A stretch of 64,000 bases of DNA from JAAYZB01 sp035379945 (GCA_035379945.1 DAOSWG010000006.1:1-64000); one strand, 5' to 3'. Shown: positions 54,304 through 62,876, counted from the stretch's first letter. Program-made: numbers and translations. The notes: generated by a model from the letters alone, not told the origin.

Positions 54304-54567
54304 ATGGTTAGCAAGGATGTAATGGTTGAATGTGAAAATGGGCTTCATGCTAGACCCGCAGCCAGTTTTGCTTTTGCGGCTGCCCAGTTCGAATCGGAAG
54401 TAACAATAGCCAAATCAGAATCACAAGACCTTGGCGTGAACGCGAAATCCGTTATTTCCGTTCTTTCTTTAGGAGTAAGGAAAAACGAATCCGTTAAATT
54501 GACCGCGATCGGTTCGGACGAAGAAAAGGCAATAAGGGAACTGACAATGTTTTTAAGAAATAATTAG
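54304..54567 (+). CDS. ptsH: Phosphocarrier protein HPr
   Basis: 87 residues. His15 is in GLHARPAA, the site phosphorylated by enzyme I. Ser49 in NAKSVISVLSLG corresponds to Ser46 of Bacillus HPr, the HPr kinase site, so carbon-source signalling through HPr(Ser-P) is possible. It follows ptsI by 15 bases in the same operon. Confidence 0.96.
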   Translation: MVSKDVMVECENGLHARPAASFAFAAAQFESEVTIAKSESQDLGVNAKSVISVLSLGVRKNESVKLTAIGSDEEKAIRELTMFLRNN

Positions 54568-54608
54568 AAATTCGGCTTTTTGTGATGAAAGAGTTTTCAC
54601 ATAATATA

Positions 54609-54637
54609 TTGACAAGTGCATAATCTGATGATAAAAT
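54609..54637 (+). promoter_or_regulatory. Promoter of the EIIBC-beta-glucosidase operon
   Basis: TTGACA and TAAAAT are 17 bases apart, upstream of the second RAT switch. Confidence 0.85.
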
Positions 54638-54649
54638 CAAGACGAAAAA

Positions 54650-54716
54650 GGGAATGTTACTGCATTTCAGGCATAACCCGGATGTAAGCTTTTAGCTTGC
54701 ATTCGGGTTTTTTTAT
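54650..54716 (+). promoter_or_regulatory. RAT antiterminator and overlapping terminator before the EIIBC gene
   Basis: GGGAATGTTACTG, identical to the first RAT over 13 bases, and CAGGCATAACCC form the RAT hairpin. The overlapping terminator has a long stem from AACCCG at 54675 to CGGGTT, followed by seven T. The close match to the ptsI element suggests one protein reads both. Confidence 0.9.
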
Positions 54717-54754
54717 TAAAAAGGATAAAGCAACAAAAATATAAGGAGGAAGCA

Positions 54755-56137
54755 ATGGATTACAAAGAGTTGGCAAGCGCGATCGTACTTGCCGTCGGCG
54801 GAGAGGACAATATCGTAAACGTTGCCCACTGCGCCACAAGACTGCGCTTCGTACTGAAGGACACGGAAAAATTCAACGAAGAAGCGCTGAAAAAAATCGA
54901 TGGTGTCATCAACACCATGTCGTTCGGGGGACAGTATCAGGTGATCATCGGCCCTCATGCAAAGGATGTTTTTCCTTTCATGCCGTCAAAAGGAAAAGGC
55001 GAAAAGAAGGAAAAAAGTGACAAAAAGAAAGGATTCAAACATGTTTTGGCTTCGATTGCCGAGTTTTTGAGCGCATCGATCGGTGTCGCTATCATTCCGC
55101 TGATCGGAGCCGGTATGATCAAAGCCATTCTAACGATGTTGATTCAATTCGGATGGCTCGGGACCGATAACAACACTTACATCGTTCTTTATTTTGCGGC
55201 AGATGCGATATGGTATTTCATACCTGTATTTCTAGCGATCGGAGCCGCGCGCAAACTGGGAAGCGATCCAATTTTGGCCGTCTTAATGGCATGCATAATG
55301 CTGAGCCCGACATTTGTGAGTTATGTAAATGCCGGAACTCCGCTGACGATATTCGGACTGCCGATCACATTGACAACATACGGACAATCATTCTTGCCGA
55401 TATTGCTTACTGTCTATGTCATGAGCCTGTTGGAAAAAGCCTTAAAGAAATACATTCCTTCTGGTGCTCAAATGTTGTTGGTGCCAGTATTGATCATATT
55501 GATCATGACTCCGGTGGCGTTGGTTTTGACGGGTCCGTTGACAAACTGGGCGGCAATTCTTATTGCTAAACCTTTGGAAGCAATCTCTGATTACACGTGG
55601 ATTTTGGTCATGATTTTGGCGGCATTGATGCCAATTCTCATCATGTTCGGATTACACGGAGCGATTGTGACATTTATTATCCTGACATGGTATGTCACGG
55701 TCGGATATGATCCGGTATTCATGGTTGCCGCGCTTTGCGCCCATATCTCAATCGGTACGACAGCAATCGTGGTCGGAATAAAGACCAAGAACCGCGTCAT
55801 GAGAAGCACCGCTTATTCCAGCGGAGTCACCATGCTGATAGGAAACGTCAGCGAACCGGCAATTTTCGGAGTTTTGCTAAGATCCAAAAAAGCTTTGATC
55901 ACAACTTGTATTTCCGCAGGTATCACCGGACTATATGCCGGTTTGATGGGAGTCAAGTGCTATGTCATTGCTGGAGCCAGCTGGTTGTTCATGCCGCTAT
56001 TCATCGGTGACGGTTCCACATGGTTTGCCGTAATATCGACAGTTATATTAGCCACAATTCTATCAGGTGTCCTTGCCTTTATTTTCTACAAGGATCCAGC
56101 CGATCTGGCTAAGAATCCCGAAACTGAAAACGCATAA
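54755..56137 (+). CDS. PTS beta-glucoside-type transporter subunit EIIBC
   Basis: 460 residues. The EIIB domain (1-80) carries the phosphorylated Cys26 in AHCATRLRFVLKD. After a Lys-rich linker comes the EIIC membrane domain with about ten helices and GLHGAIVTFI, GNVSEPAIFGVLLR. The EIIA domain often fused to this family is missing and is supplied by a separate gene 2.6 kb downstream. It imports and phosphorylates a sugar; the next gene suggests beta-glucosides. AGGAGG precedes the ATG. Confidence 0.93.
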   Translation: MDYKELASAIVLAVGGEDNIVNVAHCATRLRFVLKDTEKFNEEALKKIDGVINTMSFGGQYQVIIGPHAKDVFPFMPSKGKGEKKEKSDKKKGFKHVLASIAEFLSASIGVAIIPLIGAGMIKAILTMLIQFGWLGTDNNTYIVLYFAADAIWYFIPVFLAIGAARKLGSDPILAVLMACIMLSPTFVSYVNAGTPLTIFGLPITLTTYGQSFLPILLTVYVMSLLEKALKKYIPSGAQMLLVPVLIILIMTPVALVLTGPLTNWAAILIAKPLEAISDYTWILVMILAALMPILIMFGLHGAIVTFIILTWYVTVGYDPVFMVAALCAHISIGTTAIVVGIKTKNRVMRSTAYSSGVTMLIGNVSEPAIFGVLLRSKKALITTCISAGITGLYAGLMGVKCYVIAGASWLFMPLFIGDGSTWFAVISTVILATILSGVLAFIFYKDPADLAKNPETENA

Positions 56138-56159
56138 TCATAATTGCAAAGACGATCAG

Positions 56160-56185
56160 AGGGGCAGGCGGAAACAACTGCCCCT
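56160..56185 (+). repeat. Hairpin between the EIIBC and beta-glucosidase genes
   Basis: AGGGGCAG and CTGCCCCT pair perfectly, followed by only two T. It may act as a processing or attenuation site that lowers the ratio of glucosidase to transporter mRNA. Confidence 0.5.
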
Positions 56186-56212
56186 TTGAACCGCCGAGGA
56201 AGGAAGAAAACG

Positions 56213-57679
56213 ATGAGAAAAGATTTTCTATGGGGCGGCGCCACCGCCGCCAACCAATTCGAAGGGGCATATTTGGAAGACGGAAAAGGTCTTAGTACTT
56301 CGGATATTATCACTGGAGGAAACCGAAAAGAAAAACGCTATCCCACTCCGGTCTTACAAAAAGACAAAACATATCCGTCGCATGTTGCCGTGGATTTCTA
56401 TCACCATTACAAAGAGGACATCGCTTTACTCGGAAAACTGGGGATAAAAGTGTTTAGAATGTCCATAGCATGGTCAAGAATATATCCGAACGGAGAAGAA
56501 GAATATCCCAATGAAAATGGTTTGAAGTTTTATGAGAATGTCTTCAAAGAGCTGAAAAAATACAATATTGAACCATTGGTGACAATCAACCATTTCGATA
56601 TGCCCTTGGCATTATGCAAAAAATATCACGGATGGGCAGATAGAATAATGATAGACTTGTTTGTCAAATATGCCACCACGCTTTTCGAAAGGTATAAGAA
56701 TCAAGTGAAATACTGGCTCACATTCAATGAAATCAATACCAGCATGATGGATGTAGTAAGTGATATGCCATCCATACTCTCGAACGAACAATATGGCGAC
56801 AGCCTTCTTTTGCAGGGATTGTATTACGAAAATATGTCGGACATTCCGAATGAATCGTTAAGGCAAAGAAAAGCCCAGGCGTTTCACAACCAGATAGTTG
56901 CCGCAGCTAAAACAGTGATAGTTGGAAGAAGCATAAATAAAAAATTTCATTTTGGAAACATGATCGCCTACGGCCTATATTATCCGGAAACCACCGATCC
57001 ATCTGATCAACTGTTTGCGATGCAACTAGAAGAGGTGTATAACTATATCGCGGGTGATATTCAGGCAAGAGGAGCATATCCGGCATACGCCAAACGGTTT
57101 TTCAAAGAAAAAAACGTTGAAATACATTTTGGAGAAAACGACGAGGAAATCCTAAAAAAAGGAACTGTGGACTTCATCACATTCAGTTATTATTTCAGCA
57201 ATGTCGTTTCGGCCAATCAGGAAAAAATGCGTAACGCTTCTAATTTCGGCGGTATGCATAACAATTATCTCAAAACCACGGAATGGGGATACCAGACTGA
57301 TCCGATCGGATTGAGAATTGTGCTCAACAAACTGCACGACAGATACAACAAACCCGTTTTTGTAAGCGAAAACGGATTGGGAGCGATCGACAAGGTAGAA
57401 AACGACGGAAGCATTCACGATCAATACCGAATCGATTATATCAGAGATCATATAAAGCAGATAAAGGAAGCGGAAAAGGACGGCGTTGATGTTTTTGGAT
57501 ATGCCATCTGGGGAATCATCGATATAGTTAGCGCCGGCACTGGAGAATACAGGAAAAGATACGGCCTGATTTATGTAAACAGGGACGACGAAGGCAACGG
57601 TAATTTTGAAAGAAGCGAAAAAGACTCATACAATTGGTATAAAAAAGTCATTGAGACAGACGGCGAATCTTTAAATTGA
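56213..57679 (+). CDS. Glycoside hydrolase family 1, probable 6-phospho-beta-glucosidase
   Basis: 488 residues. The acid/base Glu is in WLTFNEINT and the nucleophile Glu in VFVSENGLG. The N-terminus DFLWGGATAANQFEGAY is typical, and FERSEKDSYNWYKK near the end fits the phosphate-binding S/K/Y set of the 6-phospho enzymes. It would split the phosphosugar delivered by the PTS. GAGGAAGG precedes the ATG; earlier in-frame starts run through the intergenic hairpin. Confidence 0.93.
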   Translation: MRKDFLWGGATAANQFEGAYLEDGKGLSTSDIITGGNRKEKRYPTPVLQKDKTYPSHVAVDFYHHYKEDIALLGKLGIKVFRMSIAWSRIYPNGEEEYPNENGLKFYENVFKELKKYNIEPLVTINHFDMPLALCKKYHGWADRIMIDLFVKYATTLFERYKNQVKYWLTFNEINTSMMDVVSDMPSILSNEQYGDSLLLQGLYYENMSDIPNESLRQRKAQAFHNQIVAAAKTVIVGRSINKKFHFGNMIAYGLYYPETTDPSDQLFAMQLEEVYNYIAGDIQARGAYPAYAKRFFKEKNVEIHFGENDEEILKKGTVDFITFSYYFSNVVSANQEKMRNASNFGGMHNNYLKTTEWGYQTDPIGLRIVLNKLHDRYNKPVFVSENGLGAIDKVENDGSIHDQYRIDYIRDHIKQIKEAEKDGVDVFGYAIWGIIDIVSAGTGEYRKRYGLIYVNRDDEGNGNFERSEKDSYNWYKKVIETDGESLN

Positions 57680-57740
57680 ATCGGCAGTATATAAGTATAG
57701 ATACGAACGGAAACACAAAATGACACAATATCGGCTCTTA

Positions 57741-57778
57741 TGGACATATTGTCGTCAAGACGTAATATAATATATATT
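57741..57778 (+). promoter_or_regulatory. Probable promoter of licT with ATATTGT repeats
   Basis: TATAAT at 57766-57771 or TATATT at 57773-57778 could be the -10, with TGGACA or TTGTCG as the -35; the exact pair is uncertain. Copies of ATATTGT at 57746 and 57774 and an inverted copy (ACAATAT) at 57724 may be regulator sites. Confidence 0.4.
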
Positions 57779-57858
57779 GTATGACATGATTATTTCAATC
57801 CAGACGGGACGCTATCATTGCCTTTCAAGACCAATATATATCGATCGGAAGGTTTATC

Positions 57859-58719
57859 ATGAAAATAACCAGAATATTGAATAATAATGTCGCTGAATCC
57901 CAACGAAACGGCAGAGATGTGGTAGTGATGGGCAACGGGTTGGCTTTCGGGAAAAAAATCGGCGATAAAATCGAAGAAGAGAAAATCGAAAAGACCTTTG
58001 AACTATCTAACGACACGAATATTTCCGCTAGAATCTATCAACTTATCGAAGCCATACCGTTCGAATACTGGGATTTCACTTTCGATGTCGAAAAATTGGT
58101 TTTTGACGAAACCCATTTTGTCATTTCGTCCGGGTTTTACATTTCGCTTTTAGATCATATCTACACAGCCGTGAAAAGAGCCAAAGAAGGGATTCATATT
58201 CCCAATTTCTTTACTTATGACATAAGAAAATTCTATGAACCGGAATTTGTTTTGGCAAAGAAAATCGTGGCTTGCATGAATGAAAGATTCAATGTGATAA
58301 CCGATGAAAATGAAGACACATTCATCGTTATGCATCTGATTGATGCTCAATTCAGCGGCGATATCGGAGTGATGAATCGCGTTATAGACATAACAAACAA
58401 AGTACTTTTGATTGTCGGACGGTTTTGGAAAAACAAAATCGACACCGAATCAATAGAATACGAAAGATTCAAAACACATCTAAGATATTTTATCGAAAGG
58501 GCGTTCGCTAATCAAAGCGAAAAATCAAAAATCGACGGTGTGGAAACCATTTTGGCGGATTTGGGGCATAAATATCCGATTCAGTATGCCTGTGTGGAAA
58601 GTATAAAGGATTATATTCAAAAAGAATTGAACATATTGGTAAATAAAGACGAAGAATTTTATATTATGCTACATTTGATCAAGATTATGAATAAACAGGA
58701 AGGAACAAGCTTATGTTGA
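57859..58719 (+). CDS. licT: BglG/LicT-family transcription antiterminator
   Basis: 286 residues. An N-terminal RNA-binding CAT domain (1-60, MKITRILNNNVAESQ..VVMGNGLAFGKK) is followed by PRD1 and PRD2. Candidate phosphorylated His residues are visible in LLDHIYTA and FIVMHLID (PRD1) and in FKTHLRYF and IMLHLIK (PRD2). Phosphorylation by the PTS should switch its activity. It very probably binds the two RAT elements found upstream of ptsI and the EIIBC gene. GGAAGG precedes the ATG. It overlaps the EIIA gene by seven bases. Confidence 0.95.
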   Translation: MKITRILNNNVAESQRNGRDVVVMGNGLAFGKKIGDKIEEEKIEKTFELSNDTNISARIYQLIEAIPFEYWDFTFDVEKLVFDETHFVISSGFYISLLDHIYTAVKRAKEGIHIPNFFTYDIRKFYEPEFVLAKKIVACMNERFNVITDENEDTFIVMHLIDAQFSGDIGVMNRVIDITNKVLLIVGRFWKNKIDTESIEYERFKTHLRYFIERAFANQSEKSKIDGVETILADLGHKYPIQYACVESIKDYIQKELNILVNKDEEFYIMLHLIKIMNKQEGTSLC

Positions 58720-59210
58720 ATTTCTTGCATGCCGAAAAGAAAACGAAAGAACATGAAAAATGCTTTGTATATAGCCCGGTGAAAGGGCATGTATTCCCAA
58801 TCGAAGAAATAAGCGACGAAGCTTTCAGCAAGCATATGTTGGGAGACGGATTTGCCGTCAATCCAGTAAGTAACCAAATAGTCTCACCGGTTAACGGGAA
58901 AATAACAGCCGTGTTTCCCACAAATCACGCCATTGCTATCACGGCAGAAAATGGGACGGAAATTTTGATTCATATCGGAATAGATACAGTGAATCTGAAC
59001 GGATCCTTTTTCCATTCCTTAGCCCGGATGAAACAAAAGGTCGTCGTCGGGATGCCGCTCATCATGGTGGAATTCGCAAAAATAGCAGAGAAAGGCTACG
59101 AGATTCCGGTCATTGTTGTAGTGACGAACTTGAATGAAGGATATAAAATTCAAAAGAATATAGATGCTTTCGACAATGAACCGGTATTAGAAATTGAAAG
59201 AGGCGAATGA
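58713..59210 (+). CDS. PTS EIIA component, glucose/beta-glucoside type
   Basis: 165 residues. His87 in ILIHIGIDTV is the phosphorylated residue and His72 in TNHAIAI its partner; SPVKGHVFPI starts the domain. It takes phosphate from HPr and passes it to EIIB of the upstream transporter. It overlaps licT and the next gene. The family can also be fused to EIIBC; here it stands alone. Confidence 0.95.
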   Translation: MLNFLHAEKKTKEHEKCFVYSPVKGHVFPIEEISDEAFSKHMLGDGFAVNPVSNQIVSPVNGKITAVFPTNHAIAITAENGTEILIHIGIDTVNLNGSFFHSLARMKQKVVVGMPLIMVEFAKIAEKGYEIPVIVVVTNLNEGYKIQKNIDAFDNEPVLEIERGE

Positions 59211-60217
59211 AGTTGGAAGAGAGATTGGAAGTAAAAAAAGTATTTTCTACATATGTCGATGCTTTAGAATCGAACGATGTTGCATTGATGGAAAGCTTGT
59301 TTTCCGAAAACGTTATTTTGGAATCCACGAATTATGGCAACGCAAACGGGAAAAAACAGGTCGCCAACAAAATCAGCTGGTCAGGCGAACCAATCAATTA
59401 TTCCCGTTATAAGATTTTTAATTTCGTTTGTTTTACGGAAAATGGCCATGCATGTCAAAGCGCTGTTGTGACTGGACTTGTTGGAATCAACGACGAGGAT
59501 TACTTCCATTATTTTAACTTCGGCGGATACTATCTTAATGATTACGTCAAGGAAAACGGAAAATGGAAAATTTCGCACATCAGATTCAATCTGGATTTTG
59601 AAGACGGGAACACGTGTTTTGTCAGAAACTGGTGGAAGCTTATCGACTATCGCTATTTCGAAGGAAATATTTCTTATCCGATCGTAAGTGAAATCCACGC
59701 TCCGTGGCGGGTGATAGAAAATCCTGAATCCTTGGGAACCGACGAGGAACAGGTTTTGGATGCTTATTATCGATACAGTTGGGGAATCGATCATGCTGAT
59801 TTTGAAATATTCAAATCCTGCATCGACTCGGAATTTTGTTTCGGAAATTCCATTTTATCGAATGGTAAGAATCAAACGGAAACCAAAGAAGACATGTTGG
59901 CCAATCTGATAAAGTTCATGAAATACAAGCGTTTCAAGGAAGCCACTATGGAGCACATTTGGAAAATAGTGAGCGTGGACATTCAAAACGGTATTGCAAA
60001 AGTCAAATCAATGCGCTACGAACCGAACAGGATGTCAACGACCAAATTTAACAGATTGAATATGGAAACAGATTTTTACACCGGGAAATTTGAATACGAA
60101 TTTGTCAAAAGAGAAGGAAATGACTGGAAAACAGGCGGTTGGAAAATGCGTTTGAACAACCCAAAGGAATTGAAGATATTTTCCGAGACAACCCATGACA
60201 AAAACAAATTCTTCTGA
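59207..60217 (+). CDS. Tandem NTF2/SnoaL-like domain protein in the PTS operon
   Basis: 336 residues. Two copies of a SnoaL/NTF2-like cone fold are inferred. The first (about 5-130) has VKKVFSTYVDALESNDVALMESLFSENVIL and FGGYYLNDYVKENGKWKISHIRFN. The second (about 175-320) has VLDAYYRYSWGIDHADFEIFKSCIDSEF and FEYEFVKREGNDWKTGGWKMRLN. Such folds bind small ligands and include isomerases and dehydratases. Translational coupling to EIIA (ATGA overlap) ties it to sugar use. The reaction is unknown. Confidence 0.75.
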   Translation: MKLEERLEVKKVFSTYVDALESNDVALMESLFSENVILESTNYGNANGKKQVANKISWSGEPINYSRYKIFNFVCFTENGHACQSAVVTGLVGINDEDYFHYFNFGGYYLNDYVKENGKWKISHIRFNLDFEDGNTCFVRNWWKLIDYRYFEGNISYPIVSEIHAPWRVIENPESLGTDEEQVLDAYYRYSWGIDHADFEIFKSCIDSEFCFGNSILSNGKNQTETKEDMLANLIKFMKYKRFKEATMEHIWKIVSVDIQNGIAKVKSMRYEPNRMSTTKFNRLNMETDFYTGKFEYEFVKREGNDWKTGGWKMRLNNPKELKIFSETTHDKNKFF

Positions 60218-60749
60218 TTATAGAGAATTGCACACCTGTATTTGCGCCGTACTGGATAATTACTGCATCCCAACAAAAGCGTTTGAGAGTTCTTTGACAA
60301 AAAAGTCTGAATCAAATGCGAAAAAAGCAAAAATAATTTTCTTCGATATGACGGATATTGATAGCAAAAAGAAAATCATACTCATATTGATGAAGAACGA
60401 ATCCGGAAACGTCATTATCGCAGTAATCTCTTTATTTATGAATTCAGTTGATGAAATATGGATAATGGACAGTATTGATCTATGTTTTACCTGTGCTCCT
60501 TGTTTTGAGAACCTAGACATGAAAATTTATACAAATGTTGTAGTTTGGGGTATGATAATGTGGTATCTGGCAGACTTCGAGCACCTTTTTCCTCTGTGTT
60601 TTGAGCCAAAGGATTTCACTTATTTGAAAACCATTCGATATTATGCCAATAATTGTCTCTCCGGGAAATTCTTTATGAGCGAAGATGGTATATTCGAATG
60701 CTCGGGACTGCGTATAGATTTCAGAGAAATAATTAAACATATAAAATAA
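60195..60749 (+). CDS. Unrecognised protein, last gene of the licT operon
   Basis: 184 residues, mixed composition with several cysteines (HTCICAVLDNYC, LCFTCAPCFENL) and hydrophobic stretches but no clear signal peptide. A Lys-rich segment near residue 40 (KKSESNAKKAK) precedes strands IIFFDMT and IILILMKNE, which might be a restriction-endonuclease-like or other alpha/beta core; this is a guess. It overlaps the NTF2-like gene by 23 bases and has only a weak ribosome-binding site. A terminator follows directly, which supports it as the true end of the operon. Confidence 0.6.
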   Translation: MTKTNSSDYRELHTCICAVLDNYCIPTKAFESSLTKKSESNAKKAKIIFFDMTDIDSKKKIILILMKNESGNVIIAVISLFMNSVDEIWIMDSIDLCFTCAPCFENLDMKIYTNVVVWGMIMWYLADFEHLFPLCFEPKDFTYLKTIRYYANNCLSGKFFMSEDGIFECSGLRIDFREIIKHIK

Positions 60750-60779
60750 AAAAAAGCCGATCATTGATCGACTTTTTTG
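60750..60779. terminator. Bidirectional terminator between the licT operon and the lipoprotein gene
   Basis: AGCCGATC and GATCGACT pair with one mismatch, flanked by an A run on the left and a T run on the right. Confidence 0.85.
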
Positions 60780-60794
60780 ATTCATATTGATGTC

Positions 60795-61811
60795 TCAGTT
60801 GCTTCCACCGTCAGAAGTTGAATTCTGGTTGGTGTTTTCCTCACCCGAAGTAGCAGTAGTCGTGGTAGTCGTTTGGGTTGTGCTTCCGTTTTGATAAGCT
60901 TTGATTTCATCTTTGTAAGTTCTGATTCTTTCGCGAATCTGAGCACGATAGGCCTGCACATCGGATTGATGGGCTTGGATACGGGCCTGGATTTCGCTTT
61001 GAACCTGAGCTTTAAGGGCAGCGCCTTCAAGTTGGTAATCGGCACGCAGTAAGGCGAGTTCATCATGGAATTCAGCTACGAGAGCATCGAGTTGAGCCTG
61101 AAGATCGGTAGTGTCTAAGCCGTCGGCTTCAGCAGCAGTAATCTGGGCTTGAAGATCTTGAATTTGTGGAAGATATTCGTCTCTCAGGTCATCGCGTGCA
61201 GCAAAGAATTCATCCTTGAGTTCCTGGGAAAGTCCGTTGACATTGCCGTTGTTGTCTTTGACAATGGCGATCAAATCCTGGGTGGACATAACGAGTGCAT
61301 CTTCCTTCAGAAGGGTGTCATCGGCTTCCATGGCACGGTATACAAGTCTCAGGAAACCGGCGCTGACTCCGAGTTCTTCGGCTTCTGCGATGTAGTCAGC
61401 ATTCTGGGCGGCTACGGCGCGACCGAACATTCCACGTTCTTGGAAAGCGGTATTGATTTTTTCTTGCAGCATCGTCTGTGTACCTTCATTGGTGCAGGAC
61501 ACCTGGACAGTGACACCTTCGGTTTCGGGATCAATGTATCCGAGATCGATGGCTTCGTCGATGATGTCGTTGACGGCGTCTTCAGCGGAAAGTCCGTTGA
61601 GACTTAACTGGGTCAGGAGCATTTCTCCGTCTGAGTTCAAGGCCGTGGCGGTCTGAACGGTGTTATTCATCAGAACCAGATCCACTGCGGGATTGATCTC
61701 GATGGTGGCGTATGACAATTCGTCTGTTGCGGTGGCTTGATCGCATCCTACTAGGAATAATCCGGCTATTAGGGCGAAAGCCATTGTAGTGGCTAACATT
61801 ACTTTTTTCAT
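60795..61811 (-). CDS. Lipoprotein with an RsgI-like extracellular domain and a coiled coil
   Basis: 338 residues. A lipoprotein signal (MKKVMLATTMAFALIAGLFLVGC, Cys23) is followed by SYATIEINPAVDLVLMNN..ALNSDGEMLL..AVNDIIDEAIDLGYI, which resembles the middle domain of RsgI anti-sigma factors (DINPSIEL..LNxDG). A Glu/Gln/Ala-rich coiled coil spans about 195-310. The tail is Thr/Ser/Asn-rich and may pass through surface polymer. No membrane helix or cytoplasmic anti-sigma part is present. AAAAGGAGG precedes the ATG. It is probably exposed at the cell surface; its partner is unknown. Confidence 0.75.
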   Translation of the reverse strand: MKKVMLATTMAFALIAGLFLVGCDQATATDELSYATIEINPAVDLVLMNNTVQTATALNSDGEMLLTQLSLNGLSAEDAVNDIIDEAIDLGYIDPETEGVTVQVSCTNEGTQTMLQEKINTAFQERGMFGRAVAAQNADYIAEAEELGVSAGFLRLVYRAMEADDTLLKEDALVMSTQDLIAIVKDNNGNVNGLSQELKDEFFAARDDLRDEYLPQIQDLQAQITAAEADGLDTTDLQAQLDALVAEFHDELALLRADYQLEGAALKAQVQSEIQARIQAHQSDVQAYRAQIRERIRTYKDEIKAYQNGSTTQTTTTTTATSGEENTNQNSTSDGGSN

Positions 61812-61875
61812 TGTTTGAATCCTCCTTTTAGGTTTTTACACAAGATATACGGAAGGAGAATCCGTTTTATTGGTA

Positions 61876-61887
61876 ATTGCATGCAAT
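61876..61887. repeat. Twelve-base perfect palindrome between the hydrolase and lipoprotein genes
   Basis: ATTGCATGCAAT is self-complementary and lies 65 bases before the lipoprotein start. It could be an operator or part of a weak terminator for the hydrolase gene. No clear promoter for the lipoprotein gene was found in the gap. Confidence 0.35.
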
Positions 61888-61891
61888 ATTG

Positions 61892-62821
61892 TTATTTTTT
61901 TAAAAAATCGATGATGTCCTTATATACTTTGTCCCTATCGAGTTCGTTCAGGATCTCATGGCGGTCGTCGGGATAAATATTGAGTTCGACATTTTTGAAG
62001 CCTTGTTTCTTCATTAATTCATATAATCTCGTGACGCCCTTGCCAAAATCTCCGAGCGGGCAGTTCTGTCCGGAACCGATAAAGATCGGTAGATCATGAT
62101 TCATTTTGGCGATGTTAACCGGTTTGTTCACATAGTCGGCCCATTTTGCCATAGCCAGGTTGGCACCTAGTGTAAATGGCTGTCCGCAGATTGGTGAGTT
62201 ATGATAGTAATCTTGGATGGCTTTGTCTTTCGTAAGCCACTCTTCATCAATACCGCTGATGATTCCGCGTTCACGCATTTTCTTCGGATAAGCGTCAATG
62301 GCAATTCCGTTGATGAACTTAGAGACATAGCGCGGTCCGTGAAACATGATAAGTAATTTTCCGATGACTTTACCCATGATGATAGTAGATTTGGAAACAA
62401 ATCCCGTTCCGGTCCAGACAGCTTTCTGGAAATAATCCGGATAGTCGATGCAAAGCTTTCTCGCCAGGAACGAACCCATGCTGTGACCAAAGACATATTT
62501 TGGTAGATCAGGATACTTTTCGGTGATGAGATCCTTGACAAGCAATACGGATTCAAAAGCCTGACTGTCGCCGTTTTTGTCAGAAAAATGGACGTAGGCA
62601 GTGGTGTCGGTGCTGAGACCGTGACCGAGGATGTCACAACCGGCGACTACAAATCCGCTTTTGTTCAGATATTCGGAGAAAAGGCCGTATCTGGCAAAAT
62701 GTTCGCTTGCGCCGTGAATGATCATGACAACGCCAACAGGTTTTTCCTGAGGTTCGTAAAGGTAAATATGGATGGGATTACCCTGTGAATCCTTGCTGAT
62801 GATTTTTTTCGTAAAAATCAC
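61892..62821 (-). CDS. Alpha/beta hydrolase, lysophospholipase/monoacylglycerol lipase type
   Basis: 309 residues. The nucleophile elbow is FGHSMGSFLA, the oxyanion segment IIHGASEHFARYG and the late His in PDDRHEILNE; an Asp is expected in between. This matches hydrolase_4/YtpA-like enzymes that cut acyl glycerols. No signal peptide is seen, so it is cytoplasmic. The start is unclear: the first GTG overlaps AAGGAG itself, and the codons at proper distance are ATT, TTT and ACG. It is divergent from glpK, which would fit a shared glycerolipid role. Confidence 0.88.
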   Translation of the reverse strand: MIFTKKIISKDSQGNPIHIYLYEPQEKPVGVVMIIHGASEHFARYGLFSEYLNKSGFVVAGCDILGHGLSTDTTAYVHFSDKNGDSQAFESVLLVKDLITEKYPDLPKYVFGHSMGSFLARKLCIDYPDYFQKAVWTGTGFVSKSTIIMGKVIGKLLIMFHGPRYVSKFINGIAIDAYPKKMRERGIISGIDEEWLTKDKAIQDYYHNSPICGQPFTLGANLAMAKWADYVNKPVNIAKMNHDLPIFIGSGQNCPLGDFGKGVTRLYELMKKQGFKNVELNIYPDDRHEILNELDRDKVYKDIIDFLKK

Positions 62822-62860
62822 TCCTTAAAATAATATAATTTTTCTTTACAATATAAAGAC

Positions 62861-62869
62861 ATTATAACA
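62861..62869 (-). promoter_or_regulatory. Extended -10 promoter of the alpha/beta hydrolase gene
   Basis: On the minus strand TGT-TATAAT is an extended -10 about 40 bases before the gene. No good -35 was seen. Confidence 0.5.
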
Positions 62870-62876
62870 TTTGCGG

